From: an uncultured Pelagibacteraceae bacterium
GTDB lineage: Bacteria; Pseudomonadota; Alphaproteobacteria; Pelagibacterales; Pelagibacteraceae
Direction of reading: 5' to 3'
Length of the DNA: 64,000 nt
Assembly: GCA_902599605.1 (NCBI GenBank)
Contig: CACKFV010000002.1
Span: forward strand, 19,236 to 83,235
Shown here piece after piece: positions 25,901 through 34,629 of the stretch (position 1 is the first letter of the stretch; each line of letters opens with the position of its first letter). The position numbers and the translations under genes are program-made. Under the pieces are notes generated by a model. It was not told where the DNA came from, searched no databases, and worked only from the letters and a program-made list of their open reading frames with translations.

Positions 25901-26371
25901 CTAATCTTCCTTCTCAGTATTTACTTCTCCAGGTTTATTTGTCATTGCTGAAATTAAAGTATGCCATGGTAATGTAGCACACTTAACTCTCATTGGATAT
26001 TTTTTTACACCTGAAAGAGACATAAGTTTAGTCTTATCATCTTCGCTTATCAAATTTGACTCGAGATCGGGATTATCTTTGATCATTTTTAAAAAGTCTT
26101 CTATTAATTCATTTACTTCTTTTTGATCTTTACCTTTCATTAATTCTGTCATTATTGAAGCTGAAGCCATCGATATTGCACATCCATGACCTTCAAATTT
26201 AATATCAGAAATTTTTTTATTTTCATCAACTTTAAGGTAAACATGAACTTTATCTCCACACAAAGGATTATGTCCTTTAGCGTCTTTATTAAAATTTTCA
26301 AACTTTCCCAAGTTCCTAGGATTTTTTCCATGATCTAGAATTATCTCTTGATATAAATCTTTTAAGTCCAT
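25901..26371 (-). CDS. sufU: SufU/IscU-like protein of the SUF operon
   Basis: A 156-residue protein with the SufU pattern: LYQEIILDHGKNPRNLG, Cys in GHNPLCGDKVHVY, Cys in FEGHGCAISMASAS, and the late Cys in RVKCATLPWHTL. SufU acts as a zinc-dependent sulfur acceptor for SufS. Its start overlaps the sufS stop by one base. It probably replaces SufE here, since no SufE-like gene is in the cluster. Confidence 0.9.
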   Translation of the reverse strand: MDLKDLYQEIILDHGKNPRNLGKFENFNKDAKGHNPLCGDKVHVYLKVDENKKISDIKFEGHGCAISMASASIMTELMKGKDQKEVNELIEDFLKMIKDNPDLESNLISEDDKTKLMSLSGVKKYPMRVKCATLPWHTLISAMTNKPGEVNTEKED

Positions 26372-27588
26372 TATGAATTAAATATTTTTATACATTTGTT
26401 AATTGAGCTGTTTAATTGATCGAGATCATCTTTGGTATTGTAAACACCTAAAGATGCTCTAGCTGTAGCTGCTAATCCTAATTTTTCATGAAGGATTTGA
26501 CAACAATGGTGTCCAGCTCTTATTGCAACACCATCTTCATCAAGTATAGTTGCTATATCGTGTGGATGAACTCCATCTAATGTAAATGATAAAACTGACC
26601 CTTTGTTTTTTGGACTACCAATAAGTTTAACTGAATTATTTTTTCTTAAAATTTCTTCGCCGTATTTTGTCAATTCTCTCTCATGTTCTTCAATTTTTTC
26701 TATACCAAGTTTGTTTATGAAATTAATTGACTCACCGAAAGCAATCACTTGTGCAGTTGCCATTGTACCTGCTTCATATTTATTAGGAAGATCTCCAAAA
26801 GTAATTCCTTCTTTTTTTACTTCACCAATCATTCCTCCACCGCCTTGGTAAGGTGGTAACTCTTCTAGCCATTTTTTTTTAGCATACAAAACACCAAGAC
26901 CAGTAGGTCCATACATTTTATGGCAGGATATTGCGTAAAAATCACAATCAAGATCTTGCATATCTAATTTTAAATGTGGTGCTCCCTGACAACCATCAAC
27001 AAGAACGGGGATATTTTTTGAGTGAGCTAATTGAATAATTTCTTTGATAGGAAGAATTGCGCCTGTAACATTAGATAGATGAGTGATAGCCAAAATTTTT
27101 GTCTTAGGGGTAATTTTTTTTTCAATACTTTCAATACTAATATCACCGTTCTCATCTACATCTGCAAAATTAATCTTAACACCTTTTGATTTTCTTAGAT
27201 AATGCCAAGGAACATAGTTTGAATGGTGTTCTAATTCTGTAATTAAAATTTCATCACCTTCTTTTAAATATTTTTGACCGAAAGTATTTGCTACTAAATT
27301 TATTGCCTCAGTTGCACCTTTTGTGAAAACTATCTCGTTTGGATCTTTTGCATTTATATATTTTTGAACTAAAACCCTTGTATTCTCATATAAATTCGTT
27401 GCTGCAACAGCTAAGTAATGAACGCTACGACCCACATTTGAAAATTCTTTAGTATAAAAATCATAAATTCTATCTACAACAACTTTAGGTTTTTGAGATG
27501 AATTAGCACTATCTAAATAAACTAGATCATTATTATGAACTTTATTATCGAATATTGGAAATTCTTTTTTGATATCTTTAATATTCAT
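26371..27588 (-). CDS. sufS: Cysteine desulfurase SufS
   Basis: A 405-residue PLP enzyme that releases sulfur from cysteine for Fe-S assembly. The PLP lysine is in AISCHKMYGPTGLGVLY, the aspartate/histidine region reads VLVDGCQGAPHLKLDM, and the catalytic cysteine lies in RAGHHCCQILHEKLG. Length and motifs fit group II desulfurases. It overlaps sufD by 11 bases. Confidence 0.95.
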   Translation of the reverse strand: MNIKDIKKEFPIFDNKVHNNDLVYLDSANSSQKPKVVVDRIYDFYTKEFSNVGRSVHYLAVAATNLYENTRVLVQKYINAKDPNEIVFTKGATEAINLVANTFGQKYLKEGDEILITELEHHSNYVPWHYLRKSKGVKINFADVDENGDISIESIEKKITPKTKILAITHLSNVTGAILPIKEIIQLAHSKNIPVLVDGCQGAPHLKLDMQDLDCDFYAISCHKMYGPTGLGVLYAKKKWLEELPPYQGGGGMIGEVKKEGITFGDLPNKYEAGTMATAQVIAFGESINFINKLGIEKIEEHERELTKYGEEILRKNNSVKLIGSPKNKGSVLSFTLDGVHPHDIATILDEDGVAIRAGHHCCQILHEKLGLAATARASLGVYNTKDDLDQLNSSINKCIKIFNS

Positions 27589-28828
27589 TTTTTAATCCAT
27601 ATAAATTTTTAATAAGTTTTTTAATTGGTTCATCAGTTATTTGATTAATTACTTCCACAAGAAAACCATTTATTAATAATTCTCTTGCCTCTTTGTAACT
27701 AAGGCCTCTAGACATCAAATAAAATATTGAATTTTCGTCTAAACTTCCTGAAGCAGATCCATGTGAACATTTTACATCATCTGCATAAATCTCTAACTCA
27801 GGCTTTGCGTTGAATTCAGTTGTCTCATCAACTAGTATTGCTTTACTTAATTGATAGCCATCTGTTTTTTGTGCCTTTGAATCTACATATATTTTTCCTT
27901 GATACACTGATACAGATTTATTTTCTAAAACACTTTTCACTAACTGATAGCTTTTTGTATTTTCAACCAAATGATTGATTTTTGCTTTAATCTCATGGTG
28001 TTTATCTTTATCTAATGAAAAAATACCATTTACGAAAGCTGAAGAATATTCTCCTTTTAAATCACACGTGATTTCATTTTTTGAGAAAGTTGACCCTTTA
28101 GATAAGTAGAACGTCTCTGAAACACTATTAGAAGATTGTTTAATGTTATTAAACATATATCTAATATTATTATTTTCAAACTGATCAATTTTATAGTTTT
28201 TTAAAACTGAATTTTTTTCTAAAGAAAAATTATAAAAGATATTTATAAAATTTTTATTTGCTTTATCTTTCACGAGGTCAATCATTTTTAAAGAACTATT
28301 TTCTTCTAACTCAAAGTTAATTTTCAAATTTATGTTTTGTGATGTAACTTTATTGTTGGATATGTGGTAAATTATAAGAGGGTGTTTAATTTGGTAATTT
28401 TTCTTAATTAATAATTTATAACTTTTGTTTGCTAGAGCATTATTTAAATTTATCAAAGAATTTTCTACTGATCGTTGCTCTATATCATTTTGATTGTCTA
28501 AAAACTCAATTTTACTTTTTTCCTCAGATCTAAAATCAGTCTGTACTAGTTGGCCATTTATAAAAATCAATTTGTTATGTTTGATTTCACTAACCAAGAC
28601 ATCTTCATCTACATCAGTCTCATTTGATTGAGCATTGTAAAAACTTAATTCTCCAATTTCTTTTTTAATAATTTGATTGATATCTGAAAATTTCCAATCC
28701 TCAATCTTCCTATTTGGAAAACCTTGTTTTGAGAATTCCATTGCATTAAGATTTTTGAAAGCAATTTCTTTTTCAGATAAATTGCTTTCTTTTAATGTTT
28801 TTTCAAAGTCTGTTTTAAAATTTTCCAT
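27578..28828 (-). CDS. sufD: Fe-S assembly scaffold subunit SufD
   Basis: A 416-residue SufB/SufD-family protein, a beta-helix scaffold partner in the SufBC2D complex. The conserved C-terminal block is present: AELEIYADDVKCSHGSA-like sequence (here KPELEIYADDVKCSHGSAS), then LMSRGLSYKEARELLINGF. The N-terminus has the SufD-type NRKIEDWKFSD. It lies between sufC and sufS, with a one-base junction to sufC. Confidence 0.93.
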   Translation of the reverse strand: MENFKTDFEKTLKESNLSEKEIAFKNLNAMEFSKQGFPNRKIEDWKFSDINQIIKKEIGELSFYNAQSNETDVDEDVLVSEIKHNKLIFINGQLVQTDFRSEEKSKIEFLDNQNDIEQRSVENSLINLNNALANKSYKLLIKKNYQIKHPLIIYHISNNKVTSQNINLKINFELEENSSLKMIDLVKDKANKNFINIFYNFSLEKNSVLKNYKIDQFENNNIRYMFNNIKQSSNSVSETFYLSKGSTFSKNEITCDLKGEYSSAFVNGIFSLDKDKHHEIKAKINHLVENTKSYQLVKSVLENKSVSVYQGKIYVDSKAQKTDGYQLSKAILVDETTEFNAKPELEIYADDVKCSHGSASGSLDENSIFYLMSRGLSYKEARELLINGFLVEVINQITDEPIKKLIKNLYGLKNEY

Positions 28829-29562
28829 TAGTTTATGTTTTCATAACCTTTCTTTTCTAGCTCTAACGCCAACTCTGGTCCTCCTGATTTGACCACTTTA
28901 CCATTCATTAAAACATGAACAAAATCTGGTTTTATATAATTAAGTAATCTTTGATAGTGGGTTATAATTAAAAAAGAATTATCTTTTTTTCTTAATGAGT
29001 TGACACCATCTGCAACAATTTTTAATGCATCAATATCGAGTCCTGAATCTGTTTCATCTAAAATTGATAATTTTGGTTCTAAGATAGACATTTGTAAAAT
29101 TTCATTCTTCTTCTTTTCTCCACCAGAAAAACCAACATTAAGTTGTCTGCTAAGTTTATCTTCATCAAACTTAAGATTTTTGGCTTTTTCTTTCACTAAT
29201 TTGAGAAACTCTAATGCGTCTAATTCTTTTTCGCCACGGGCCTTTTTAATAGCGTTTAAAGAAGTTTTTAAAAAGATGTTTGTATTTACTCCAGGAATTT
29301 CTAGAGGATATTGAAAAGCTAAAAATATTCCTTTGTGTGCTCTTTCCTCTGTTTCAAGATCAAAAAGATTTTTATTTTCAAATAAAATATCCCCAGTTAC
29401 ATCATACCCTTTTTTTCCAGATAAAATATTAGACAGCGTGCTTTTTCCTGATCCATTTGGGCCCATGATTGCATGAACTTCTCCGGGTTTGATCTCAAGA
29501 GAGAAGCCATTTAAAATTGATTTATCCTCAATTTTTGCATTAAGGTTATTGATCTTTAACAT
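28828..29562 (-). CDS. sufC: Fe-S assembly ATPase SufC
   Basis: A 244-residue ABC-type ATPase that drives the SufBC2D scaffold. Walker A is [12 protein letters not shown], the ABC signature is [11 protein letters not shown], and Walker B with its partner reads [16 protein letters not shown]. It overlaps sufB and sufD by one base each, so the three subunits are translationally coupled. Confidence 0.96.
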   Translation of the reverse strand: MLKINNLNAKIEDKSILNGFSLEIKPGEVHAIMGPNGSGKSTLSNILSGKKGYDVTGDILFENKNLFDLETEERAHKGIFLAFQYPLEIPGVNTNIFLKTSLNAIKKARGEKELDALEFLKLVKEKAKNLKFDEDKLSRQLNVGFSGGEKKKNEILQMSILEPKLSILDETDSGLDIDALKIVADGVNSLRKKDNSFLIITHYQRLLNYIKPDFVHVLMNGKVVKSGGPELALELEKKGYENIN

Positions 29563-30998
29563 TAACCAACACTCCCCTCTAAACTAATACCAACAAGTTT
29601 TTGAGCTTCTACTGCAAATTCCATTGGCAATTGTTGAAGAACTTCTTTACAAAAACCATTTACAATCAAACTTACTGCTTCTTCAGAATTAAGTCCTCTT
29701 TGTTGGCAATAATGTAATTGTTCATCACTTATTTTTGATGTCGTCGCTTCATGGGCAATATTAGAATTAGAGTTTTTATTTTTTATATAAGGAATTGTAT
29801 GTGCACCACATTTATTTCCCATAAGCAATGAATCACACTGAGTATAATTGCTAGAGTTCTCTGATTTTGGCGAAATATCAACTAGCCCTCTGTAAGTCAT
29901 GTCAGAAAAACCTGCACTAATACCTTTTGATATAATCTTACTTTTTGTATTTTTTCCTAAATGAATCATCTTAGTTCCTGTGTCAGCTTTTTGATGATTG
30001 TTTGTAATTGCTATTGAATAAAATTCTCCAACTGAGTTATCGCCTTGCAATATACAGCTTGGATACTTCCAAGTGATAGCTGATCCAGTTTCAACTTGTG
30101 TCCAAGAAATTTTAGAATTTTTACCTTTGCATAACCCTCTTTTGGTTACAAAATTATAAATTCCACCTTTTCCATCTTTATCTCCTGGATACCAGTTTTG
30201 AACAGTTGAATATTTTATTTCTGCATCATCTAACGCAATCAATTCAACATTTGCTGCGTGTAACTGATTTTCATCTCTCATCGGCGCAGTACATCCTTCT
30301 AAATAACTTACGTAACTTCCTTTATCCGCAATTATAAGCGTTCTCTCGAACTGACCTGTGTCAGAAGCATTAATTCTAAAATATGTTGAAAGCTCCATCG
30401 GGCATCTCACACCTGGTGGGATATAAACAAATGACCCATCAGTGAAAACTGCTGAGTTTAATGTTGCAAAGTAATGATCTGTAATGGGTATTACTGAACC
30501 TAAATATTTTTTTACTAAATCAGGATGTTTCTGAATTGCTTCAGAGATAGAACAAAAAATAATTCCTTTCTCAGTTAATGTATCCTTAAAAGTCGTAGCT
30601 ACAGAAACGGAGTCAAACACTGCATCAACAGCTATACCGTTTAATCTTTTCTGTTCATTTAACGGAATACCAAGCTTATTATAAGTCTCAATAAGTTTTG
30701 GATCCAACTCATCTAAACTTTTTGGTTTTTCTTTAAAACTTTTGGGCGCAGAATAATAATATAAGTCCTGATAATCAATTTTAGGATATTTTGGTTTCTG
30801 CCAGTTTGGCTCTTTTAAAACTTTAACTCTGTTGTAAGCTTTTAATCTCCAATCTAACAGCCACTTAGGTTCTTTTTTAATATTAGATATAAATTTAATT
30901 ACATCTTCATTTAAACCTTTAGGAGCTTTAAAGTTTTCAATATCAGTTGAAAATCCGTATTTATAATCTTTTAATTTTTCGAGTTCTTTTTCTCTCAT
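29562..30998 (-). CDS. sufB: Fe-S assembly scaffold subunit SufB
   Basis: A 478-residue scaffold subunit on which new clusters are built. Typical segments are [37 protein letters not shown], and the C-terminal cysteine region [18 protein letters not shown]. It starts one base from the end of the regulator gene, so the whole operon iscR-sufBCDSU-DUF59-sufA is contiguous. Confidence 0.96.
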   Translation of the reverse strand: MREKELEKLKDYKYGFSTDIENFKAPKGLNEDVIKFISNIKKEPKWLLDWRLKAYNRVKVLKEPNWQKPKYPKIDYQDLYYYSAPKSFKEKPKSLDELDPKLIETYNKLGIPLNEQKRLNGIAVDAVFDSVSVATTFKDTLTEKGIIFCSISEAIQKHPDLVKKYLGSVIPITDHYFATLNSAVFTDGSFVYIPPGVRCPMELSTYFRINASDTGQFERTLIIADKGSYVSYLEGCTAPMRDENQLHAANVELIALDDAEIKYSTVQNWYPGDKDGKGGIYNFVTKRGLCKGKNSKISWTQVETGSAITWKYPSCILQGDNSVGEFYSIAITNNHQKADTGTKMIHLGKNTKSKIISKGISAGFSDMTYRGLVDISPKSENSSNYTQCDSLLMGNKCGAHTIPYIKNKNSNSNIAHEATTSKISDEQLHYCQQRGLNSEEAVSLIVNGFCKEVLQQLPMEFAVEAQKLVGISLEGSVG

Positions 30999-31420
30999 TA
31001 ATTTCTGCTTTCTTTTCTCTTTACTAAATCACCCAATTTTTTATTCTCAAAAAATGAGTTAATATGTAAGTCAAGTTCATCCCACAAGTTGTGAGTTAGG
31101 CATTTTGAAGATTTTCCATTACAACCTTTTTTTGATTCTTTCTTACATCCAACTGTTTTGACTTTTTCATCCAAAGCATAAAAAATATCTGAAATTTTCA
31201 GGTCATTAATATTTTTAGATATAATATAACCACCATTTGTGCCTCTCACACTTTTAACAATATTATTTTTTTTTAATCTTAAAAAAATTTGTTCTAAATA
31301 AAGTAAAGATATACTTTGTCTAAGAGATATATCTCTTAAACTAACTGGGTTTTTCCCATCAAACCTTGCCATGTCAGCAAGTGCCATTACAGCATATCGT
31401 GATTTAGTATTTAGCTTCAT
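30998..31420 (-). CDS. iscR: Rrf2-family Fe-S regulator, IscR-like
   Basis: A 140-residue Rrf2 transcription factor heading the SUF operon. The winged helix is [18 protein letters not shown] onward. The cluster-binding region has three cysteines and a histidine ([13 protein letters not shown], then KCLTHNLW), as in IscR; the spacings are slightly longer than in E. coli IscR. The frame extends upstream to 31552, but that extension is hydrophobic and overlaps the promoter. The Met at 31420 gives the standard length and N-terminus. A matching IscR-type operator lies just upstream, implying autoregulation. Confidence 0.9.
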   Translation of the reverse strand: MKLNTKSRYAVMALADMARFDGKNPVSLRDISLRQSISLLYLEQIFLRLKKNNIVKSVRGTNGGYIISKNINDLKISDIFYALDEKVKTVGCKKESKKGCNGKSSKCLTHNLWDELDLHINSFFENKKLGDLVKRKESRN

Positions 31421-31439
31421 AATCCGCAATATATGGGAC

Positions 31440-31472
31440 TTATATATATACCCGACTAAAATAGTCAAGATT
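31440..31472 (-). promoter_or_regulatory. IscR-type operator overlapping the suf operon promoter
   Basis: Plus-strand bases 31448-31466 read ATACCCGACTAAAATAGTC. The palindromic core GACTA-AAA-TAGTC agrees with the type 1 IscR/Rrf2 motif known from proteobacteria (GACT, four or five A/T-rich bases, AGTC). On the minus strand it overlaps a -35-like TTGACT (31468-31463), followed by TATATA (31446-31441) at a 16-base spacing. Binding here would block the promoter, as expected for cluster-dependent repression. Confidence 0.7.
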
Positions 31473-31554
31473 ACACTAAAGAAAAAGACTCGCAAATTGA
31501 CACTGCAATATGATAAATAAAGTTTTTTAGTGAGAATAATAATCATTAACAAAC

Positions 31555-32211
31555 ATGGAAAATAAAATTTTAGAAATCTTCATACCTGGACCTGCAGGAA
31601 GATTAGAAGCAAAATATTTTAAAAGTCAGAAAATTACATCTCCAATAGCTTTAGTTCTTCAACCTCATCCGCAATACGGTGGCACGATGAATAATAAAGT
31701 TGTTGTAGATACTTTTCATGCTTTTATGGATAACGGTTTTTCAGTTTGTAGAGTAAATTTTAGAGGAGTGGGCAAAAGTGATGGGGAGTTTGATAATGGT
31801 CAAGGTGAACTAGCTGATGCTGCAGCTGCACTTGATTGGTTAGAAAGAGAAAATTTTGACAATTCTCAATGTTGGGTTGCTGGTTTTTCTTTTGGATCTT
31901 TGATCTCCATGCAGTTGCTTATGAGACGTCCTGAAATCAACAGATTTATATCTATATCTCCACAACCTAATGTTTATGATTTTTCTTTTTTATCTCCGTG
32001 TCCTACCTCGGGGCTAATGGTTTATGGAAAAAAAGATGAGCTGGTGCCTAAAGAATATATTAATGAACTTGATAAAAGACTGGCGTCTCAAAAAGGAATT
32101 AAAGTTGAATTTGAGTCTGTGCCTGATGCAAATCACTTTTTTACAAAATCTGAGGAAAATTTAAAAAAGGTTTTGGATAAATATATTAAAAAAGAGTCTG
32201 CCTTATATTAA
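31555..32211 (+). CDS. Alpha/beta hydrolase
   Basis: A 218-residue alpha/beta-hydrolase-fold protein with a complete triad: Ser in AGFSFGS, Asp in YGKKDELVP and His in PDANHFF. The N-terminal FIPGPAGRLEAKYF and QPHPQYGGTMNN are typical of a family of small bacterial hydrolases of unknown substrate. It is divergent from iscR, sharing the same intergenic region, and converges with anmK with a 4-base overlap. Confidence 0.85.
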   Translation: MENKILEIFIPGPAGRLEAKYFKSQKITSPIALVLQPHPQYGGTMNNKVVVDTFHAFMDNGFSVCRVNFRGVGKSDGEFDNGQGELADAAAALDWLERENFDNSQCWVAGFSFGSLISMQLLMRRPEINRFISISPQPNVYDFSFLSPCPTSGLMVYGKKDELVPKEYINELDKRLASQKGIKVEFESVPDANHFFTKSEENLKKVLDKYIKKESALY

Positions 32212-33335
32212 AAATTTTTTACAACTTCGCCACCTGTAGTAGGACTTTTACATCCTGTAGTATCAGGAAAGGAAATTGGCAAATCTAAAAAACTTCTAAT
32301 CGCTAAAAATGCAAAGGCTTGAGACTCTACATAGTCTCCATCAATTCCAAAATCATCTATTGGTACAATTAACTGGTTTTTTGATATTCTAGACTTTATA
32401 TTTTGAATTAAAGATTTATTCTTTCTTCCTCCTCCTGAAACCAAAACCTTACATGACTTTTTTATTTTTTCACTTAACATAGAAATTAAACCACCTCCGA
32501 TTATTGTCCCAGATAATTCTGTTAAAGTTGCAGCACCATCTTCAAAACTTACACCTCTTAAAAAGTTTATGTCAAAATCTTTAGTATCAAAGGAAAGTCT
32601 ATTCTTATCAGGTCTATTATCAAAATTATCTAGAGCTTGATTTAACATCAAATCATTTGTTTTACCCATTGCTGCATGAGCGCCATTTTCATCAAAATTT
32701 CCTTTATTGTTTTTTCTAACCCATGCATCAATTAAACAATTTCCTGGTCCTAAATCTCTGCTTTTGAGATTATTTTGGTCATAATCCTCAATTATTGTAA
32801 CATTAGAAATTCCGCCAATGTTCAATATACATACAGGTAATTCAATTTTATTTTGTTTTACTAATACATTATGAAAAATAGGGGCTAGTGGTGCTCCTTC
32901 ACCACCATTTTGAATATCTTTTTGTCTAAAATCATAAACAACAGTAGTCCTTGTTAGATGTGATAAAAGTTTACCATCTCCTATCTGTCTAGAGATTTTC
33001 TTAGATGGATCGTGAAATATTGTTTGGCCATGAAAACCTATAAAATCAATTTTTATCTTTGTATTTTTAAATATGTCCATTACTACTTTTGAGTGAAAAA
33101 TAGTCAATTCTCTCTCCAAAGCTTTTAGCTCACTCGAATATGTTTCAAGATCGGTGACAGTATTAATTTTATCTTTGAGTGAGTGTATTTTTTGACTAAA
33201 GTTATTTTCATATTCAAAATACTTGTTAATTTCTACTTTATAATTTGAACTCCCGTCAGAATTTATCAAAGATGCATCTACTCCATCTCCAGATGTACCA
33301 CTCATTAATCCAAGGCTATAGTAATTTTTAGACAT
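32208..33335 (-). CDS. anmK: Anhydro-N-acetylmuramic acid kinase
   Basis: A 375-residue kinase that phosphorylates 1,6-anhydro-MurNAc released during cell-wall turnover. The N-terminal phosphate loop GLMSGTSGDGVDASLI, IGFHGQTIFHDP, LNIGGISNVT and VSGGGRKNKSLI are clear family signatures. It is divergent from tyrS. No other peptidoglycan-recycling gene is adjacent. Confidence 0.94.
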   Translation of the reverse strand: MSKNYYSLGLMSGTSGDGVDASLINSDGSSNYKVEINKYFEYENNFSQKIHSLKDKINTVTDLETYSSELKALERELTIFHSKVVMDIFKNTKIKIDFIGFHGQTIFHDPSKKISRQIGDGKLLSHLTRTTVVYDFRQKDIQNGGEGAPLAPIFHNVLVKQNKIELPVCILNIGGISNVTIIEDYDQNNLKSRDLGPGNCLIDAWVRKNNKGNFDENGAHAAMGKTNDLMLNQALDNFDNRPDKNRLSFDTKDFDINFLRGVSFEDGAATLTELSGTIIGGGLISMLSEKIKKSCKVLVSGGGRKNKSLIQNIKSRISKNQLIVPIDDFGIDGDYVESQAFAFLAIRSFLDLPISFPDTTGCKSPTTGGEVVKNF

Positions 33336-33396
33336 AATATTTATTTTTTAATTAAGTTAATATAGGTATATTGAAACTGACTTATTTTATAAAAAA

Positions 33397-34629
33397 ATGA
33401 AAAATTCATTCCTTAAAGAGTTTAATGAAAGAGAATATTTTAATCAATGTACTAATTTAGAGTCCCTTAATGGGTTAATGGATAAGAAAAAAATAAGAGC
33501 TTATATTGGTTTTGACTGTACTGCTCAAAGTTTACACGTTGGAAGCTTGCTCCAAATTATGTGCTTAAGGTTGTTGCAAAAACATGGGCATCAACCAATT
33601 ATATTGCTGGGAGGAGGTACTACAAGAATAGGTGATCCCTCAGGAAAAGAAGAAACAAGAAAAATTCTTACAGAAAAAGAAATCGAAAAAAACATTAAAA
33701 ATATTAAGAAAGTTTTTTCAATATTTTTAGATAATAACAATTCTAAAACACGTCCTATTTACGTAAACAACTATAAGTGGCTAGGTAAACTAAATTATAT
33801 TAAATTTTTAAGAGATATTGGAAAACATTTCACAATTAATAAAATGCTAAGTTTTGATAGTGTGAAACTTAGATTGGAGAGAGAGCAGTCCTTAAGCTAT
33901 ATGGAATTTAACTATATGATACTACAAGCATATGATTTCTTAGAACTTAACAAAACAAAAAATTGTTTAATGCAAATCGGTGGCTCTGATCAATGGGGTA
34001 ATATAGTGAATGGTGTTGAATTAGTAAAAAGATATTCAAGTAAGCAAGTTTACGGTTTAACAACACCATTAATAACTTTAGCATCTGGTGCTAAAATGGG
34101 AAAAACAGAAAAAGGAGCTGTTTGGTTAGATAAAAAACTTTTGTCATCTTATGACTATTGGCAATTTTGGAGGAACACAGATGATAGAGATGTTATAAAA
34201 TTTTTGAAGATGTTTACTGATAAGGATGTTTCTGAAATTGAAAATATAAAAGATAAAAATATAAATGATTTAAAAACTCTTCTGGCAAATGAGGCAACCA
34301 CTCTTTTACATGGTAAAGCAGCTGCAATAAAAGCTTCAGATACTGCAAAAAAAACATTTGCAGGTGGTTCAGGGGATGAACTACCAGTTATACAAATCAA
34401 AAAAGATCAAGTTAATAACGGACTAAATATAATTGAACTTTCTATTAAAACTAAATTGTTTAGTTCAAAAAGTGAAATAAGAAGAACAATAAAAAATTCT
34501 GGTTTAAAAATAAATAACTCTACAGTCACAGATGAAAGCTTAATAATTAATGTATCTCACTTTGAAAATGAAGTTTTAAAACTTTCTCATGGCAAGAAAA
34601 AACACGTTTTAATAAAAATTATTGGCTAG
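33397..34629 (+). CDS. tyrS: Tyrosyl-tRNA synthetase
   Basis: A 410-residue class I synthetase. The HIGH equivalent is HVGSLLQI, the tyrosine pocket reads YIGFDCTAQSLHVG, and the KMSKS equivalent is KMGKTEKGAVW. The C-terminal 70 residues form an S4-type RNA-binding domain (KTKLFSSKSEIRRTIKNSG). It ends overlapping the converging AsmA-like gene by 11 bases. Confidence 0.96.
   Translation: MKNSFLKEFNEREYFNQCTNLESLNGLMDKKKIRAYIGFDCTAQSLHVGSLLQIMCLRLLQKHGHQPIILLGGGTTRIGDPSGKEETRKILTEKEIEKNIKNIKKVFSIFLDNNNSKTRPIYVNNYKWLGKLNYIKFLRDIGKHFTINKMLSFDSVKLRLEREQSLSYMEFNYMILQAYDFLELNKTKNCLMQIGGSDQWGNIVNGVELVKRYSSKQVYGLTTPLITLASGAKMGKTEKGAVWLDKKLLSSYDYWQFWRNTDDRDVIKFLKMFTDKDVSEIENIKDKNINDLKTLLANEATTLLHGKAAAIKASDTAKKTFAGGSGDELPVIQIKKDQVNNGLNIIELSIKTKLFSSKSEIRRTIKNSGLKINNSTVTDESLIINVSHFENEVLKLSHGKKKHVLIKIIG

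Noticed and set aside
31421-31552. Upstream extension of the IscR-like frame
   Set aside because: The added residues are hydrophobic and unlike the Rrf2 N-terminus, and the region contains the promoter and operator; Met at 31420 is the natural start.
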